NCBI RefSeq assembly: GCF_016482685.1
Contig: NZ_JACYHF010000004.1
Location: forward strand, 124,001-188,000
Reading direction: 5' to 3'
DNA length: 64,000 bases
DNA from: Streptomyces sp. DSM 110735
Lineage (GTDB): Bacteria > Actinomycetota > Actinomycetes > Streptomycetales > Streptomycetaceae
Shown here: positions 38,365-47,087 of the stretch, one piece after another
Layout: every line of letters begins with the position of its first letter
Position numbering within the stretch: the stretch's first letter is position 1
Notes under the pieces: model-generated
Database searches by the model: none
What the model was told of the DNA's origin: nothing
Seen by the model: the letters and a program-made list of their open reading frames with translations, nothing else
Made by a program: the position numbers and the translations under genes

Positions 38365-39549
38365 ATGCTGTCCCCGCAGTCCGCAGCCACCGTCCGCGCC
38401 ACCCTGCCCGCCGTCGGCGCGGCGATCGGTGAGATCACCGAGCGGTTCTACGCCCGTCTCTTCGAGGCTCACCCCGAGCTGCTGCGGAACCTGTTCAACC
38501 GGGGCAACCAGGCTTCCGGCGCCCAGAAGCAGGCGCTCGCCGGTTCCATCGCCGGGTTCGCCGTGCATCTGCTGGACCACCCCGACCAGCGCCCCGACGC
38601 CCTGCTGGACCGCATCGCCCACAAGCACGCCTCGCTCGGCATCGCCCCCGAGCAGTACGACGTCGTCCACGAGCACCTCTTCGCCGCGATCGTGGAGGTG
38701 CTCGGCGACGCCGTCACCCCCGAGGTCGCCGCCGCCTGGGACGAGGTGTACTGGCTGATGGCCAACGCCCTCATCGCCATCGAGAAGCGGCTCTACGAGC
38801 AGAGCGGCGGGCGCGGCACCCGTGAGTGGGAGGTCGTGGAGCGGGTCACCGAGACCGCCGACGTCCTCACCCTGCGGCTGCGCCCCGTCGACGGTGGTCC
38901 GGTCTCGCCCTTCCGTGCGGGACAGTACGTCTCGGTCGGCGTCGACCTGCCCGACGGCGCCCACCAGATCCGCCAGTACAGCCTCTCCGGCGCCCCCGGC
39001 GAGGGCGTGCGCCAGATCAGCGTCAAGCGGGTGCGGGGCGGCGCGGGTCCCGACGGCGAGGTCTCCGACTTCCTCCACACGCGCGTCGCGGTCGGCGACC
39101 GGGTCAGCCTGTCCGAGCCGTACGGCGACCTCGTGCTCGACGGCGACGACGAGCACCCGCTGCTGCTCGCCTCGGCGGGCATCGGCGTGACCCCGATGGT
39201 GGCGATGCTCGCCGCGCTCGCGGACGCCGGTCACCGCGCCCCGGTCACCGTGGTGCACGGCGACCGCTCCCCCGCCGACCACGCGCTGCGCGCCGACCAC
39301 GAGGCGTACGCCGCCAAGCTGCCGGACGCCGCCTGCCACTTCTTCTACGAGAACGACGCGCCCGCGAACGCCCGTACCGGTCTGGTCGACCTCACCGGCA
39401 TCCCGGTCGCCTCCGGCACCCGCGCCTACCTGTGCGGTCCGCTGCCTTTCATGCGCGCGGTGCGCGCCCAGTTGATCGAGAAGGGCGTGGCTCCGGCCGA
39501 CATCCACTACGAGGTGTTCGGGCCCGACCTCTGGCTCGCGCAGGGCTGA
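38365..39549 (+). CDS. hmp: flavohemoglobin, nitric oxide dioxygenase
   Basis: A 394-residue cytoplasmic enzyme that turns nitric oxide into nitrate using oxygen and NAD(P)H. Globin domain residues 1-138: ITERFYARLF (distal Tyr29), the proximal histidine in IAHKHASLGI near 84, and EQYDVVHEHL. The FAD barrel has the FRAGQYVSV and RQYSLSGAPGEG segments (about 185-220). The NAD domain has SAGIGVTPMVAML near 270 and the final EVFGPD. ATG at 38365. It is convergent with nsrR, 10 bases apart, and its promoter carries an NsrR-type palindrome. Confidence 0.96.
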   Translation: MLSPQSAATVRATLPAVGAAIGEITERFYARLFEAHPELLRNLFNRGNQASGAQKQALAGSIAGFAVHLLDHPDQRPDALLDRIAHKHASLGIAPEQYDVVHEHLFAAIVEVLGDAVTPEVAAAWDEVYWLMANALIAIEKRLYEQSGGRGTREWEVVERVTETADVLTLRLRPVDGGPVSPFRAGQYVSVGVDLPDGAHQIRQYSLSGAPGEGVRQISVKRVRGGAGPDGEVSDFLHTRVAVGDRVSLSEPYGDLVLDGDDEHPLLLASAGIGVTPMVAMLAALADAGHRAPVTVVHGDRSPADHALRADHEAYAAKLPDAACHFFYENDAPANARTGLVDLTGIPVASGTRAYLCGPLPFMRAVRAQLIEKGVAPADIHYEVFGPDLWLAQG

Positions 39550-39559
39550 GCCGGAACCC

Positions 39560-40006
39560 TCAACCGGCGGGCGGGCCGCTGGAGATGCCCAGCAGGACGG
39601 GTCCGGTCGGGTCCGCCACCATGTCCTCTATCGTCAGCGGGTCCAGCGAGGCGAAGAACGCCTCCTGGGCCCGTCGCAGCGCGCCCCGCAGACGGCAGGC
39701 GGAGTTGAGCGGGCACGGGGTCGGACCCTCGCACTCGACCACGTCGCCGTCGCCCTCGAAGACCCGGACCACCGAGCCGACGGACGCCTTCCGCCCCCGC
39801 TCGGTCAGCGTGAGCCCGCCGCCCCGCCCCCGGCGCGCGTCGACCAGACCGAGGTGCTGGAGTTCGGCGACGACCTTGGTGGTGTGCGTGTAGGGGACGC
39901 CCATGTCGGTCGCCACCTCGCGGGTCGTGGGGTTCGCGTCGGCACCGGCGACCGCGAGGCGCATGAGGACCCGGAGCGCGAGATCGGTGGAACGCAGCAG
40001 CCGCAT
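39560..40006 (-). CDS. nsrR: Rrf2-family nitric-oxide-sensing repressor
   Basis: A 148-residue DNA-binding protein with an N-terminal winged helix (STDLALRVLMRLAVAG, then REVATDMGVPYTHTTKVVAEL and the wing RRGRGGGLTL) and three cluster cysteines at 92, 98 and 104 (CEGPTPCPLNSAC, C-x5-C-x5-C). The cluster, [4Fe-4S] in the S. coelicolor homologue, reacts with nitric oxide, which releases the DNA. It controls hmp and usually itself. ATG at 40006 starts at MRLLRSTDLAL; the longer frame is not needed. Its own promoter shows no clear palindrome. Confidence 0.95.
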   Translation of the reverse strand: MRLLRSTDLALRVLMRLAVAGADANPTTREVATDMGVPYTHTTKVVAELQHLGLVDARRGRGGGLTLTERGRKASVGSVVRVFEGDGDVVECEGPTPCPLNSACRLRGALRRAQEAFFASLDPLTIEDMVADPTGPVLLGISSGPPAG

Positions 40007-40111
40007 ACGGACAAGCCTAATGAACGCGGATGTGTGGACCGGACCCGTCGGCGCCCGCACGAGGGCAGGCACGGTCGGTCCGCTCAGCACCTTCGGCTCA
40101 GGACCTTCGGC

Positions 40112-40516
40112 TCAGCGCGCCGCCGCGCGCCGCCTGCGGTCGAGCACCAGGAAGGCCAGGAATCCGGCGGCCAGCAGGAGCACGCCGACGGCCAGGAACG
40201 GCTGCGGGGCGTACTCCTCGGTGCACGTGGTCGAGGTGGCGGTGGAGTGGCACACGTCTCCCGGACCGTCCCAGTTCGAGGCGGCGAGCCACAGGAGCGG
40301 CAGCCCGAGACCCGCGATCACGCCCGTGAGGGCGTTGCGGTGCCCCTTCCGCGCGAGCAGCCACGCGCCCGCTGCGCCGACGGCGATCAGCGCGATGCCC
40401 ACCGAGAGCAGCGCGGCCAGTCCGAGTGCCAGACACCCGCCGACCGCGAGCCAGCCCAGGAACCAGCCCCACTCCGATCCCTGCTCGTCCGGTACCGCAT
40501 GGGTCTCGCGTCGCAC
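40112..40516 (-). CDS. small membrane protein of unknown function
   Basis: A 134-residue protein with four hydrophobic segments, including WFLGWLAVGGCLALGLAALL, SVGIALIAVGAAGAWLLA, and a last helix ending FLAFLVLDRRRR. Between helices 3 and 4 an external loop has two cysteines (VCHSTATSTTCTEEY) that may pair. GTG at 40516 has GGGAGG 4 bases upstream. It lies 105 bases upstream of nsrR on the same strand. No family is recognised. Confidence 0.75.
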   Translation of the reverse strand: MRRETHAVPDEQGSEWGWFLGWLAVGGCLALGLAALLSVGIALIAVGAAGAWLLARKGHRNALTGVIAGLGLPLLWLAASNWDGPGDVCHSTATSTTCTEEYAPQPFLAVGVLLLAAGFLAFLVLDRRRRAAAR

Positions 40517-40709
40517 GGTGCCTCCCGTGGCAGGTGGGACTGCGCTGACCGGGCAGCGACTCCCCGGCACCCCGAGGGTACGGTCCGGCACGGTCCCGGC
40601 ACAGGGGGCGCCGTACGGATGCTCGGGGATCTCGCCCCCGCGAGAGGGGGCTCCCCACTACGATCAGCGCGACCCGTCCTCCCCCGACCCGAAGGACACA
40701 CACCACACC

Positions 40710-41417
40710 ATGGGTTCCGCCAACAACACAGCCGGTGCGGCCCGCAAGGCGCGCATCGAGGAGATGCGGCGCGCCGATCGGGCCCGTGAGCGGCGCAACC
40801 GGACGCTCGCCGTCGTCGCGAGCGTGATGGTCGTCGCCGGGCTCGTCACCGGTGGGGTGTACGTGCTGCACCGGCAGTCGGACGGCTCGGACACGGCGGC
40901 GGCGAAGGACGCCTCCGCGAGTGGTGACGCCAAGAACGCCAAGAACAGCGCGGGCGACTCCGGGCACTTCACCACCGGCAAGGACGGGGTGCGGACCTGG
41001 TCGGGCAAGCTGTCGCGCACGCACGTCACGACCAAAGTGACGTATCCGATGCACCCGCCGGTCGGCGGCAACCACAATCCGGTGTGGCTCGACTGCAACG
41101 GCACGGTCTACGACAAGCCGGTGCACGACGAGAACGCGGTGCACGCCCTGGAGCACGGCGCGGTGTGGGTGACGTACACCGGCGCGGCGAAGAAGGCGGA
41201 CGTGGGCGCGCTCGCGGCGAAGGTGAAGCGGACGCCGTACTCGCTGATGAGCCCGTACGAGAAGCAGGACGCCCCGCTGATCCTGTCGGCGTGGGGTCAT
41301 CAGGTGGCGGTGAAGAGCGCGAAGGACCCCGAGGTGAACAAGTTCTTCGCCACCTATGTGCAGGGCGCGCAGACGCCCGAGCCGGGAGCCTCGTGCACGG
41401 GCGGGGTCATGCAGTGA
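40710..41417 (+). CDS. DUF3105 membrane-anchored protein
   Basis: A 235-residue protein with one N-terminal transmembrane helix (TLAVVASVMVVAGLVTGGVY, about 31-50) after a basic cytoplasmic start, then an external domain. DUF3105 features: YPMHPPVGGNHNPVWLDCNG near residue 110, HALEHGAVWVTY near 146, and a C-terminal CTGG. Conserved His, Asn and Cys residues suggest metal binding, but the function is not known. The next gene's GTG overlaps its stop, so the DUF3105-DUF305 pair is co-translated. A GAAGGA lies 13 bases before the ATG. Confidence 0.88.
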   Translation: MGSANNTAGAARKARIEEMRRADRARERRNRTLAVVASVMVVAGLVTGGVYVLHRQSDGSDTAAAKDASASGDAKNAKNSAGDSGHFTTGKDGVRTWSGKLSRTHVTTKVTYPMHPPVGGNHNPVWLDCNGTVYDKPVHDENAVHALEHGAVWVTYTGAAKKADVGALAAKVKRTPYSLMSPYEKQDAPLILSAWGHQVAVKSAKDPEVNKFFATYVQGAQTPEPGASCTGGVMQ

Positions 41418-42040
41418 GGCGTGCGCTCATGGGATGGGCCGCCGGGGCGGCGGTGCTCGCGGTGGTGGGCGCCGGGGCGGCGGGGTACGCGGCGGGCGGG
41501 GAACCGGAGACGACGGGTGCGCCCACGGCGGCGTCCGCCGACGCCGGGTTCGCGCGGGACATGGCCGTGCACCACCAGCAGGCGGTGGAGATGTCGTACA
41601 TCGTGCGCGACCGCACGAAGGACACCGAGGTGCGCAGGCTCGCGTACGACATCGCGCAGACCCAGGCAAATCAGCGCGGGATGCTGCTGGGCTGGCTGGA
41701 TCTGTGGGGGCTGCCGAAGGTGTCGGCGGATCCGCCGATGACGTGGATGGGCATGGGCGACATGCCGCCGGGACAGGACGGCGCGCTGATGCCGGGGATG
41801 GCGACCAACTCCGATCTGCGCAAGCTGGGTTCACTGAGCGGGAAGAAAGCCGAGGTCTTCTATCTCCAGCTCATGACGGAGCATCACCGGGGTGGCGTCC
41901 ACATGGCCGAGGGGTGTGTCCAGCGGTGTGCGGTGGGTCCGGAGAAGCGGCTCGCGCGGGGCATGGTCGCGGCGCAGCGCTCCGAGATCCAGTTGATGGC
42001 CGAGATGCTCAAGGCGCGTGGCGCACAAGCGGGTTCGTAA
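41414..42040 (+). CDS. DUF305 (ferritin-like) secreted or anchored protein
   Basis: A 208-residue protein with an N-terminal signal or anchor (LMGWAAGAAVLAVVGAGAAG). The DUF305 signature is duplicated: FARDMAVHHQQAVEMSYI near 48 and YLQLMTEHHRGGVHMAEG near 152, each giving His-His-Gln/Arg helices of a ferritin-like four-helix fold. Met-rich loops (MTWMGMGDMPPGQDGALMPGM) hint at copper or another metal. The GTG at 41414 overlaps the DUF3105 stop. The pair is common in actinobacteria; a copper-related role is plausible but unproven. Confidence 0.88.
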   Translation: MRRALMGWAAGAAVLAVVGAGAAGYAAGGEPETTGAPTAASADAGFARDMAVHHQQAVEMSYIVRDRTKDTEVRRLAYDIAQTQANQRGMLLGWLDLWGLPKVSADPPMTWMGMGDMPPGQDGALMPGMATNSDLRKLGSLSGKKAEVFYLQLMTEHHRGGVHMAEGCVQRCAVGPEKRLARGMVAAQRSEIQLMAEMLKARGAQAGS

Positions 42041-42119
42041 GCCGCCGGGCGGACGAAGTGCTCAAATCCCCCATGAATAAGCTCACTTGGGTTTCTCTTG
42101 ACCCTCCCGTTTACCTGAC

Positions 42120-42132
42120 ATGAACGGTTCAT
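42120..42132. promoter_or_regulatory. palindrome upstream of the S53 peptidase gene
   Basis: ATGAAC-G-GTTCAT is a perfect 13-base palindrome 112 bases before the start, downstream of a possible -35 (TTGACC at 42099-42104). It is a candidate operator; the regulator is unknown. Confidence 0.4.
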
Positions 42133-42243
42133 CACAAGAGTGGCCCCATCGTGTGATCGCTCCGCCGGTCCCAACCGCCGCGGGCAGGCGCGTCGCGCAC
42201 GACGATCCGGCCACTACATGCGAACCGCATCGCAGGGGGTTTT

Positions 42244-44211
42244 ATGAGATCCAACCGCGCCAGGACGCGCGCCGGTGTGAGCATGGCGGCGACGCTTCCG
42301 ATGATCGCGGGCGCGCTGGCGCTCGGCATACCCGCGGCCCACGCCGCGGACGGCCCGGCCCGTGACGCGCTGGCGGGCACCCGTCCCGCGTGGGCCACGG
42401 CCAAGGCGGACAAGGGCGCCACCGCCGACAGCGCCCGGGTGCAGGCCCGCGTCTACCTCGCCGGGCGTGACGCCGCGGGGCTCGCCGCCTACGCCAAGGC
42501 GGTGTCGGACCCGGCCTCGCCGCAGTACGGCAAGTTCCTCAGCGCCAAGCAGACCGCGTCCCGCTTCGGGGCGACCAAGGCACAGGTGTCCGCGGTGAAG
42601 TCCTGGCTGAAGTCGGCCGGGCTCGACGTCACCGAGGTCACCGCGCACTACGTCTCCGTGTCCGGCGATGTCGCCGCCACTGAGAAGGCGTTCGGCACCC
42701 AGCTCCACAACTTCACCAAGGGCAAGCGCACTTACCGCGCCCCGCAGCGCACCGCCTCGGTCCCGGCCGCCCTCCAGGGCGCCGTGCTGACGGTCACCGG
42801 TCTGGACAGTGCGCCGCACAAGTCGCACCGTGCCGACCAACTGCCCGGTCCGGGTGCCGCGTTCAAGAACGCCGGTCCGCTCTCCTCGTACTACGGCGAG
42901 AAGATCGCGACCAAGCTCCCGGCCGCGTACGGCCAGAAGGTCCCGTACGCGATCAAGGGCTACACCGGCAAGCAGCTGCGTGCCGCCTACGGCGCCGGCG
43001 ACTACACCGGCAAGCACGTCCGCGTCGCCATCACGGACGCCTACGCCTCGCCGACCATCGCCTACGACGCGGGCCGCTACGCCAAGCGCAACGGTGACGC
43101 GGCGTGGAAGACCAGCCAGTTGCACCAGGTGCTGCCGAAGAAGTACACGCACACCTCGGCCGACGAGTGCGACGCCTCCGGCTGGTACGGCGAGGAGACC
43201 CTCGACGTCGAGGCCGTGCACGCGGTCGCGCCGAACGCGGACGTGACCTACGTCGGCGCCGCCTCCTGCTACGACGACGACCTGCTGGACTCGCTCAGCA
43301 AGGTCGTCGACCAGCACCTGGCGGACATCGTCTCCAACTCGTGGGGCGACATCGAGGCCAACCAGACCCCGGACCTGGCCGCCGCGTACGACCAGGTGTT
43401 CCAGCTCGGCGCCGTGCAGGGCATCGGCTTCTACTTCTCCTCGGGTGACAACGGTGACGAGGTGGCCAACACCGCCACGGACACCACCCCCGGCGTGAAG
43501 CAGGTCGACACCCCGGCCAACTCCGCCTGGGTGACCGCGGTCGGCGGTACGTCGCTGGCCGTGGGCAAGCGCGACGCCTACCAGTTCGAGACCGGCTGGG
43601 GCACCGAGAAGGCGACCCTGTCGGCCGACGGCAAGAGCTGGACCGGCTTCCCCGGCCCGTTCACCTCGGGCGCGGGCGGCGGCACCAGCCGCACCGTGGG
43701 GCAGCCTTCGTACCAGAAGGGGATCGTCCCGGACGCGCTGGCCGACGTGCACCACAAGGCCGGCAACCGCGTGGTCCCGGACATCTCGGCCGTGGCCGAC
43801 CCGAACACCGGTTTCCTCGAGGGCATCACCCAGACCTTCCCCGACGGGACCGTGAAGTACGGCGAGTACCGCATCGGCGGCACCTCGCTGGCCGCCCCGG
43901 TCATCGCGGCGGTCCAGGCGCTGGCGCAGGAGGCGCGTGGCGGCAAGGCCATCGGCTTCGCCAACCCGTCGATCTACCAGCGCTACGGGAAGAAGGGCGT
44001 CTTCCACGACGTCACGGACAAGCCGACCGGCATCGACCTCGCGGTCGCCCGGCTCGACTTCGTGAACGGCGTCGACAAGACCGACGGCGTGACCACCTCG
44101 GTCCGCAGCCTGGGCAAGGACAGCTCGCTGTCCGCGGTCAAGGGCTACGACGACGTGACCGGCGTGGGCTCGCCCTCGAACGGCTACGTGCAGTCGTACA
44201 AGGGTCACTGA
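42244..44211 (+). CDS. secreted S53-family serine-carboxyl peptidase (sedolisin, kumamolisin-like)
   Basis: A 655-residue exported protease. The signal peptide contains MAATLPMIAGALALGIPAA and ends at AHA near residue 34. A pro-domain (about 35-205, with VYLAGRDAAGLAAYAKAV and the cleavage region near PGPGAAFKNAG) is removed on activation. The catalytic domain has GEETLDVEAVHAVAP near 317 (catalytic Glu and Asp), FSSGDNGDEV near 398 (oxyanion Asp) and GGTSLAAPVIAA near 545 (nucleophile Ser), and ends with the metal-site region FHDVTDKPTGIDL and the final YDDVTGVGSP. Such enzymes act best in acid. A strong terminator follows. Confidence 0.95.
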   Translation: MRSNRARTRAGVSMAATLPMIAGALALGIPAAHAADGPARDALAGTRPAWATAKADKGATADSARVQARVYLAGRDAAGLAAYAKAVSDPASPQYGKFLSAKQTASRFGATKAQVSAVKSWLKSAGLDVTEVTAHYVSVSGDVAATEKAFGTQLHNFTKGKRTYRAPQRTASVPAALQGAVLTVTGLDSAPHKSHRADQLPGPGAAFKNAGPLSSYYGEKIATKLPAAYGQKVPYAIKGYTGKQLRAAYGAGDYTGKHVRVAITDAYASPTIAYDAGRYAKRNGDAAWKTSQLHQVLPKKYTHTSADECDASGWYGEETLDVEAVHAVAPNADVTYVGAASCYDDDLLDSLSKVVDQHLADIVSNSWGDIEANQTPDLAAAYDQVFQLGAVQGIGFYFSSGDNGDEVANTATDTTPGVKQVDTPANSAWVTAVGGTSLAVGKRDAYQFETGWGTEKATLSADGKSWTGFPGPFTSGAGGGTSRTVGQPSYQKGIVPDALADVHHKAGNRVVPDISAVADPNTGFLEGITQTFPDGTVKYGEYRIGGTSLAAPVIAAVQALAQEARGGKAIGFANPSIYQRYGKKGVFHDVTDKPTGIDLAVARLDFVNGVDKTDGVTTSVRSLGKDSSLSAVKGYDDVTGVGSPSNGYVQSYKGH

Positions 44212-44226
44212 TCCCTGCCCGTTGCC

Positions 44227-44263
44227 GTGGGGGCGTGAGGTGTCAGACACCTCGCGCCCCCAC
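44227..44263 (+). terminator. terminator of the S53 peptidase gene
   Basis: Two 18-base arms (44227-44244 and 44246-44263), complementary except for one T-G position, form a long hairpin 15 bases after the stop. Confidence 0.8.
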
Positions 44264-44282
44264 ATCGCGTCGCTCTGACGAT

Positions 44283-44288
44283 TACACT
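44283..44288 (+). promoter_or_regulatory. -10 element of nadE, leaderless transcript likely
   Basis: TACACT ends 6 bases before the GTG start at 44295, and there is no ribosome site. A -35 is not obvious. Confidence 0.45.
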
Positions 44289-44294
44289 GGGCGC

Positions 44295-46049
44295 GTGCCT
44301 CAACTTCGTCTCGCCCTGAACCAGATCGACTCGCGCGTCGGCGACCTCGCGGGGAACGCCGAGGCGGTCGTCCGCCGGACCCGGGACTCCGCCGGGCGCG
44401 GCGCGCATCTCGTCGCCTTCCCGGAGATGGTGCTGACCGGGTATCCCGTCGAGGACCTGGCCCTGCGCTCCTCCTTCGTCGAAGCCTCCCGCGCCGCGCT
44501 GCGCGCGCTGGCGACCCGGCTGGCCGAGGAGGGTCTCGGCGAGGTGCCGGTGGTCCTCGGCTACCTGGACCGCTCGGAGTCCGCGCAGCCGAAGTACGGC
44601 CAGCCGGCCGGCGCCCCGCGGAACGCGGCGGCGGTGCTGCACCGCGGCGAGGTGGTCCTCACCTTCGCCAAGCACCACCTGCCGAACTACGGCGTCTTCG
44701 ACGAGTTCCGCTACTTCGTGCCCGGCGACACCATGCCGGTGATCCGCGTGCACGGCGTCGACGTGGCCCTCGCCATCTGCGAGGACCTGTGGCAGGACGG
44801 CGGCCGGGTGCCCGCCGCGCGCTCCGCCCACGCGGGACTGCTGCTCTCGATCAACGCCTCGCCGTACGAGCGCGACAAGGACGACACCCGCCTGGAGCTG
44901 GTGCGCAAGCGCGCCCAGGAGGCGGGCTGCACCACCGCCTACCTCGCCATGACCGGCGGGCAGGACGAGCTGGTCTTCGACGGCGACTCGATCGTGGTCG
45001 ACGCGGACGGCGAGGTCGTCGCCCGCGCGCCGCAGTTCGAGGAGACCCTGCTGCTGCTCGACCTGGACCTGCCCGCCGCCGACGCGGACGCCCCGACCGG
45101 TGTCGTGGACGACGGTCTGCGCATCGACCGCGTGGTGCTGTCCGAGGACCCGGTGCCCGCGTACGCGCCGGAGTTCCCCGGCGGGTGCGCCGAGCACCTG
45201 GACGACGACGCCGAGGTGTACGGCGCGCTGGTGACGGGACTGCGGGCGTACGTCGTCAAGAACGGCTTCCGCTCGGTGCTGATCGGTCTGTCCGGCGGCA
45301 TCGACTCGGCGCTGGTGGCCGCGATCGCGTGCGACGCGATCGGCGCGGAGAACGTGTACGGCGTCTCGATGCCCTCGAAGTACTCCTCCGAGCACTCCCG
45401 GGGCGACGCGGCCGAGCTGGCCCGGCGCACCGGCCTCCACTTCCGCACGGTGTCGATCGAGCCGATGTTCGACGCGTACATGGGTGCGCTGGGGCTGTCC
45501 GGGCTCGCGGAGGAGAACCTCCAGTCGCGGCTGCGCGGCACGCTGCTGATGGCGGTCTCCAACCAGGAGGGTCACATCGTGCTGGCGCCGGGCAACAAGT
45601 CCGAGCTGGCGGTGGGCTATTCGACGCTGTACGGCGACTCGGTGGGCGCGTACGGCCCGATCAAGGACGTGTACAAGACCTCGGTGTTCCAGTTGGCGCG
45701 CTGGCGCAACAAGGTCGCCGAGGAGCGCGGCCAGACCCCGCCGATCCCGGAGAACTCGATCAGCAAGCCGCCGAGCGCGGAGCTGCGCCCGGACCAGGTG
45801 GACACGGACTCGCTGCCGGACTACCCGCTCCTGGACGCGATCCTGGAGCTGTACGTGGACCGGGACCAGGGCGCGGACGCGATCGTGGCGGCGGGCTTCG
45901 ACCCGGCGCTGGTGACGAAGACGCTGCGGATGGTGGACACCGCCGAGTACAAGCGGCGCCAGTACCCGCCGGGCACGAAGATCTCCGCGAAGGGCTTCGG
46001 CAAGGACCGCCGGCTGCCGATCACCAACGGCTGGCGCGAGTCGGCGTAA
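44295..46049 (+). CDS. nadE: glutamine-dependent NAD synthetase
   Basis: A 584-residue two-domain enzyme that makes NAD from nicotinate adenine dinucleotide, ATP and glutamine. The N-terminal glutaminase of nitrilase fold (residues 1-265) shows FPEM near 45 (Glu), FAKHHLPNYGVFDE near 118 (Lys) and LAICEDLWQD near 157 (nucleophile Cys). The C-terminal synthetase has the SGGIDSALV loop near 333, NKSELAVGYSTLYGD near 432 and the DKARRLPIT-like end (GKDRRLPITNGWRE). Ammonia would pass between domains. GTG at 44295 matches the conserved start PQLRLALNQIDSRVGD. Confidence 0.96.
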   Translation: MPQLRLALNQIDSRVGDLAGNAEAVVRRTRDSAGRGAHLVAFPEMVLTGYPVEDLALRSSFVEASRAALRALATRLAEEGLGEVPVVLGYLDRSESAQPKYGQPAGAPRNAAAVLHRGEVVLTFAKHHLPNYGVFDEFRYFVPGDTMPVIRVHGVDVALAICEDLWQDGGRVPAARSAHAGLLLSINASPYERDKDDTRLELVRKRAQEAGCTTAYLAMTGGQDELVFDGDSIVVDADGEVVARAPQFEETLLLLDLDLPAADADAPTGVVDDGLRIDRVVLSEDPVPAYAPEFPGGCAEHLDDDAEVYGALVTGLRAYVVKNGFRSVLIGLSGGIDSALVAAIACDAIGAENVYGVSMPSKYSSEHSRGDAAELARRTGLHFRTVSIEPMFDAYMGALGLSGLAEENLQSRLRGTLLMAVSNQEGHIVLAPGNKSELAVGYSTLYGDSVGAYGPIKDVYKTSVFQLARWRNKVAEERGQTPPIPENSISKPPSAELRPDQVDTDSLPDYPLLDAILELYVDRDQGADAIVAAGFDPALVTKTLRMVDTAEYKRRQYPPGTKISAKGFGKDRRLPITNGWRESA

Positions 46050-46077
46050 CCGCGAGTCGGCGTCACGCGCGACGGCG

Positions 46078-46114
46078 AAGGGGCGCCCGGTCTTTCGAAG
46101 ACCGGGCGCCCCTT
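46078..46114. terminator. bidirectional terminator after nadE
   Basis: A 17-base perfect stem (AAGGGGCGCCCGGTCTT and complement) around TCG, between convergent nadE and the MHYT gene; T-rich on both exits. Confidence 0.9.
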
Positions 46115-46136
46115 CGTTCTCGCCGTACGGCGGTCG

Positions 46137-46913
46137 TCAGCCGACCGGCGTGCGCGGGCGGGAGAGGCGCGGGGCGGGCTCCTGCTCGTCACCGGCCACG
46201 AGCAGCGGGTCGAACATGACGACCACGGCGGCGAGGATCAGGAAGACCGCCGGACCGAGCAGCATGGGCAGCACCAGGGAGGCGGCGTCGTCGCCGTAGC
46301 CCGAGGCGGTGGAGTGGACGTGGACGTCGACCGCCGCCATGCCGGTGTAGTGCATCCCGGTCACGGCGACGCCCATCACGAGGCTGGCGACGAGCGCGGG
46401 AACGAAGCCCCGGATGGAGACGGCGGCCCACAGCGCCGCCGTCGCGGCGACCACGGCGATGACCACGGAGAGCGCGACGGTCAGGTTGTCGTACGTGATG
46501 GTGCCGTTGACGTGCATCGCCGCCATGCCGAGGTAGTGCATCACCGCGACGCCGAGACCGGTGATGACGCCGGCGGTGGCCAGTGGCATGGGGGCGACGC
46601 CGCGGTAGCCCACGATGAACATGCCGACGCAGACCATGACGATCGCCACGACCAGGCTGAGCACGGTCAGCGGGGCGTCGTAGGTGATGTTCGCGCCCGG
46701 GGCGGAGAAGCCGATCATGGCGATGAAGTGCATGCTCCAGATGCCGCAGCCGAGGGCCGCCGCGCCGAGACCGAGCCAGGCGGCCTTGCGGCCCTTCTCC
46801 GCGTGCACGGTGCGGACCACGCAGCGCAGTCCGAGAGCGGCGCCGAGGCAGGCCATGAGGTAGGCGGCGAGCGGTGTCAGCAGCCCGTAGTCGAATCCGG
46901 CCGTGCCCTGCAT
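46137..46913 (-). CDS. MHYT-domain membrane sensor protein
   Basis: A 258-residue integral membrane protein with seven helices. Three MHYT-type motifs are present: WSMHFIAM near 60, VMHYLGMAAMH near 123, and GMHYTGMAAVD near 186. The Met and His residues are thought to bind copper and sense oxygen, carbon monoxide or nitric oxide. It lacks the GGDEF/EAL output domains found in many homologues, so it would signal through another protein or act as a metal-binding unit. ATG at 46913 (MQGTAGFDYGLLTPLAAYL). The 174-base leader contains a palindrome. Confidence 0.92.
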   Translation of the reverse strand: MQGTAGFDYGLLTPLAAYLMACLGAALGLRCVVRTVHAEKGRKAAWLGLGAAALGCGIWSMHFIAMIGFSAPGANITYDAPLTVLSLVVAIVMVCVGMFIVGYRGVAPMPLATAGVITGLGVAVMHYLGMAAMHVNGTITYDNLTVALSVVIAVVAATAALWAAVSIRGFVPALVASLVMGVAVTGMHYTGMAAVDVHVHSTASGYGDDAASLVLPMLLGPAVFLILAAVVVMFDPLLVAGDEQEPAPRLSRPRTPVG

Positions 46914-47001
46914 CGGGGTCCTCTCCCTATTTCCAGTTGTGACAAGCGTGTCTGGTGCGACTTCTGCGTCTGTTGTGACTGGAGTGACGTGTGTTGGTGA
47001 T

Positions 47002-47013
47002 GTGAAGCTTCAC
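47002..47013. promoter_or_regulatory. palindrome upstream of the MHYT gene
   Basis: GTGAAGCTTCAC is a perfect 12-base palindrome 89 bases before the start, with a second GTGAAC/TTCA-like copy just downstream (47024-47033). A candidate operator for an unknown regulator. Confidence 0.4.
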
Positions 47014-47087
47014 GAGAGAGATCGTGAACTTCAAGCCACTGTGGCCGGAAACGAGTGAATGTTGCACAACTGTAGTTTGCGCGATCT

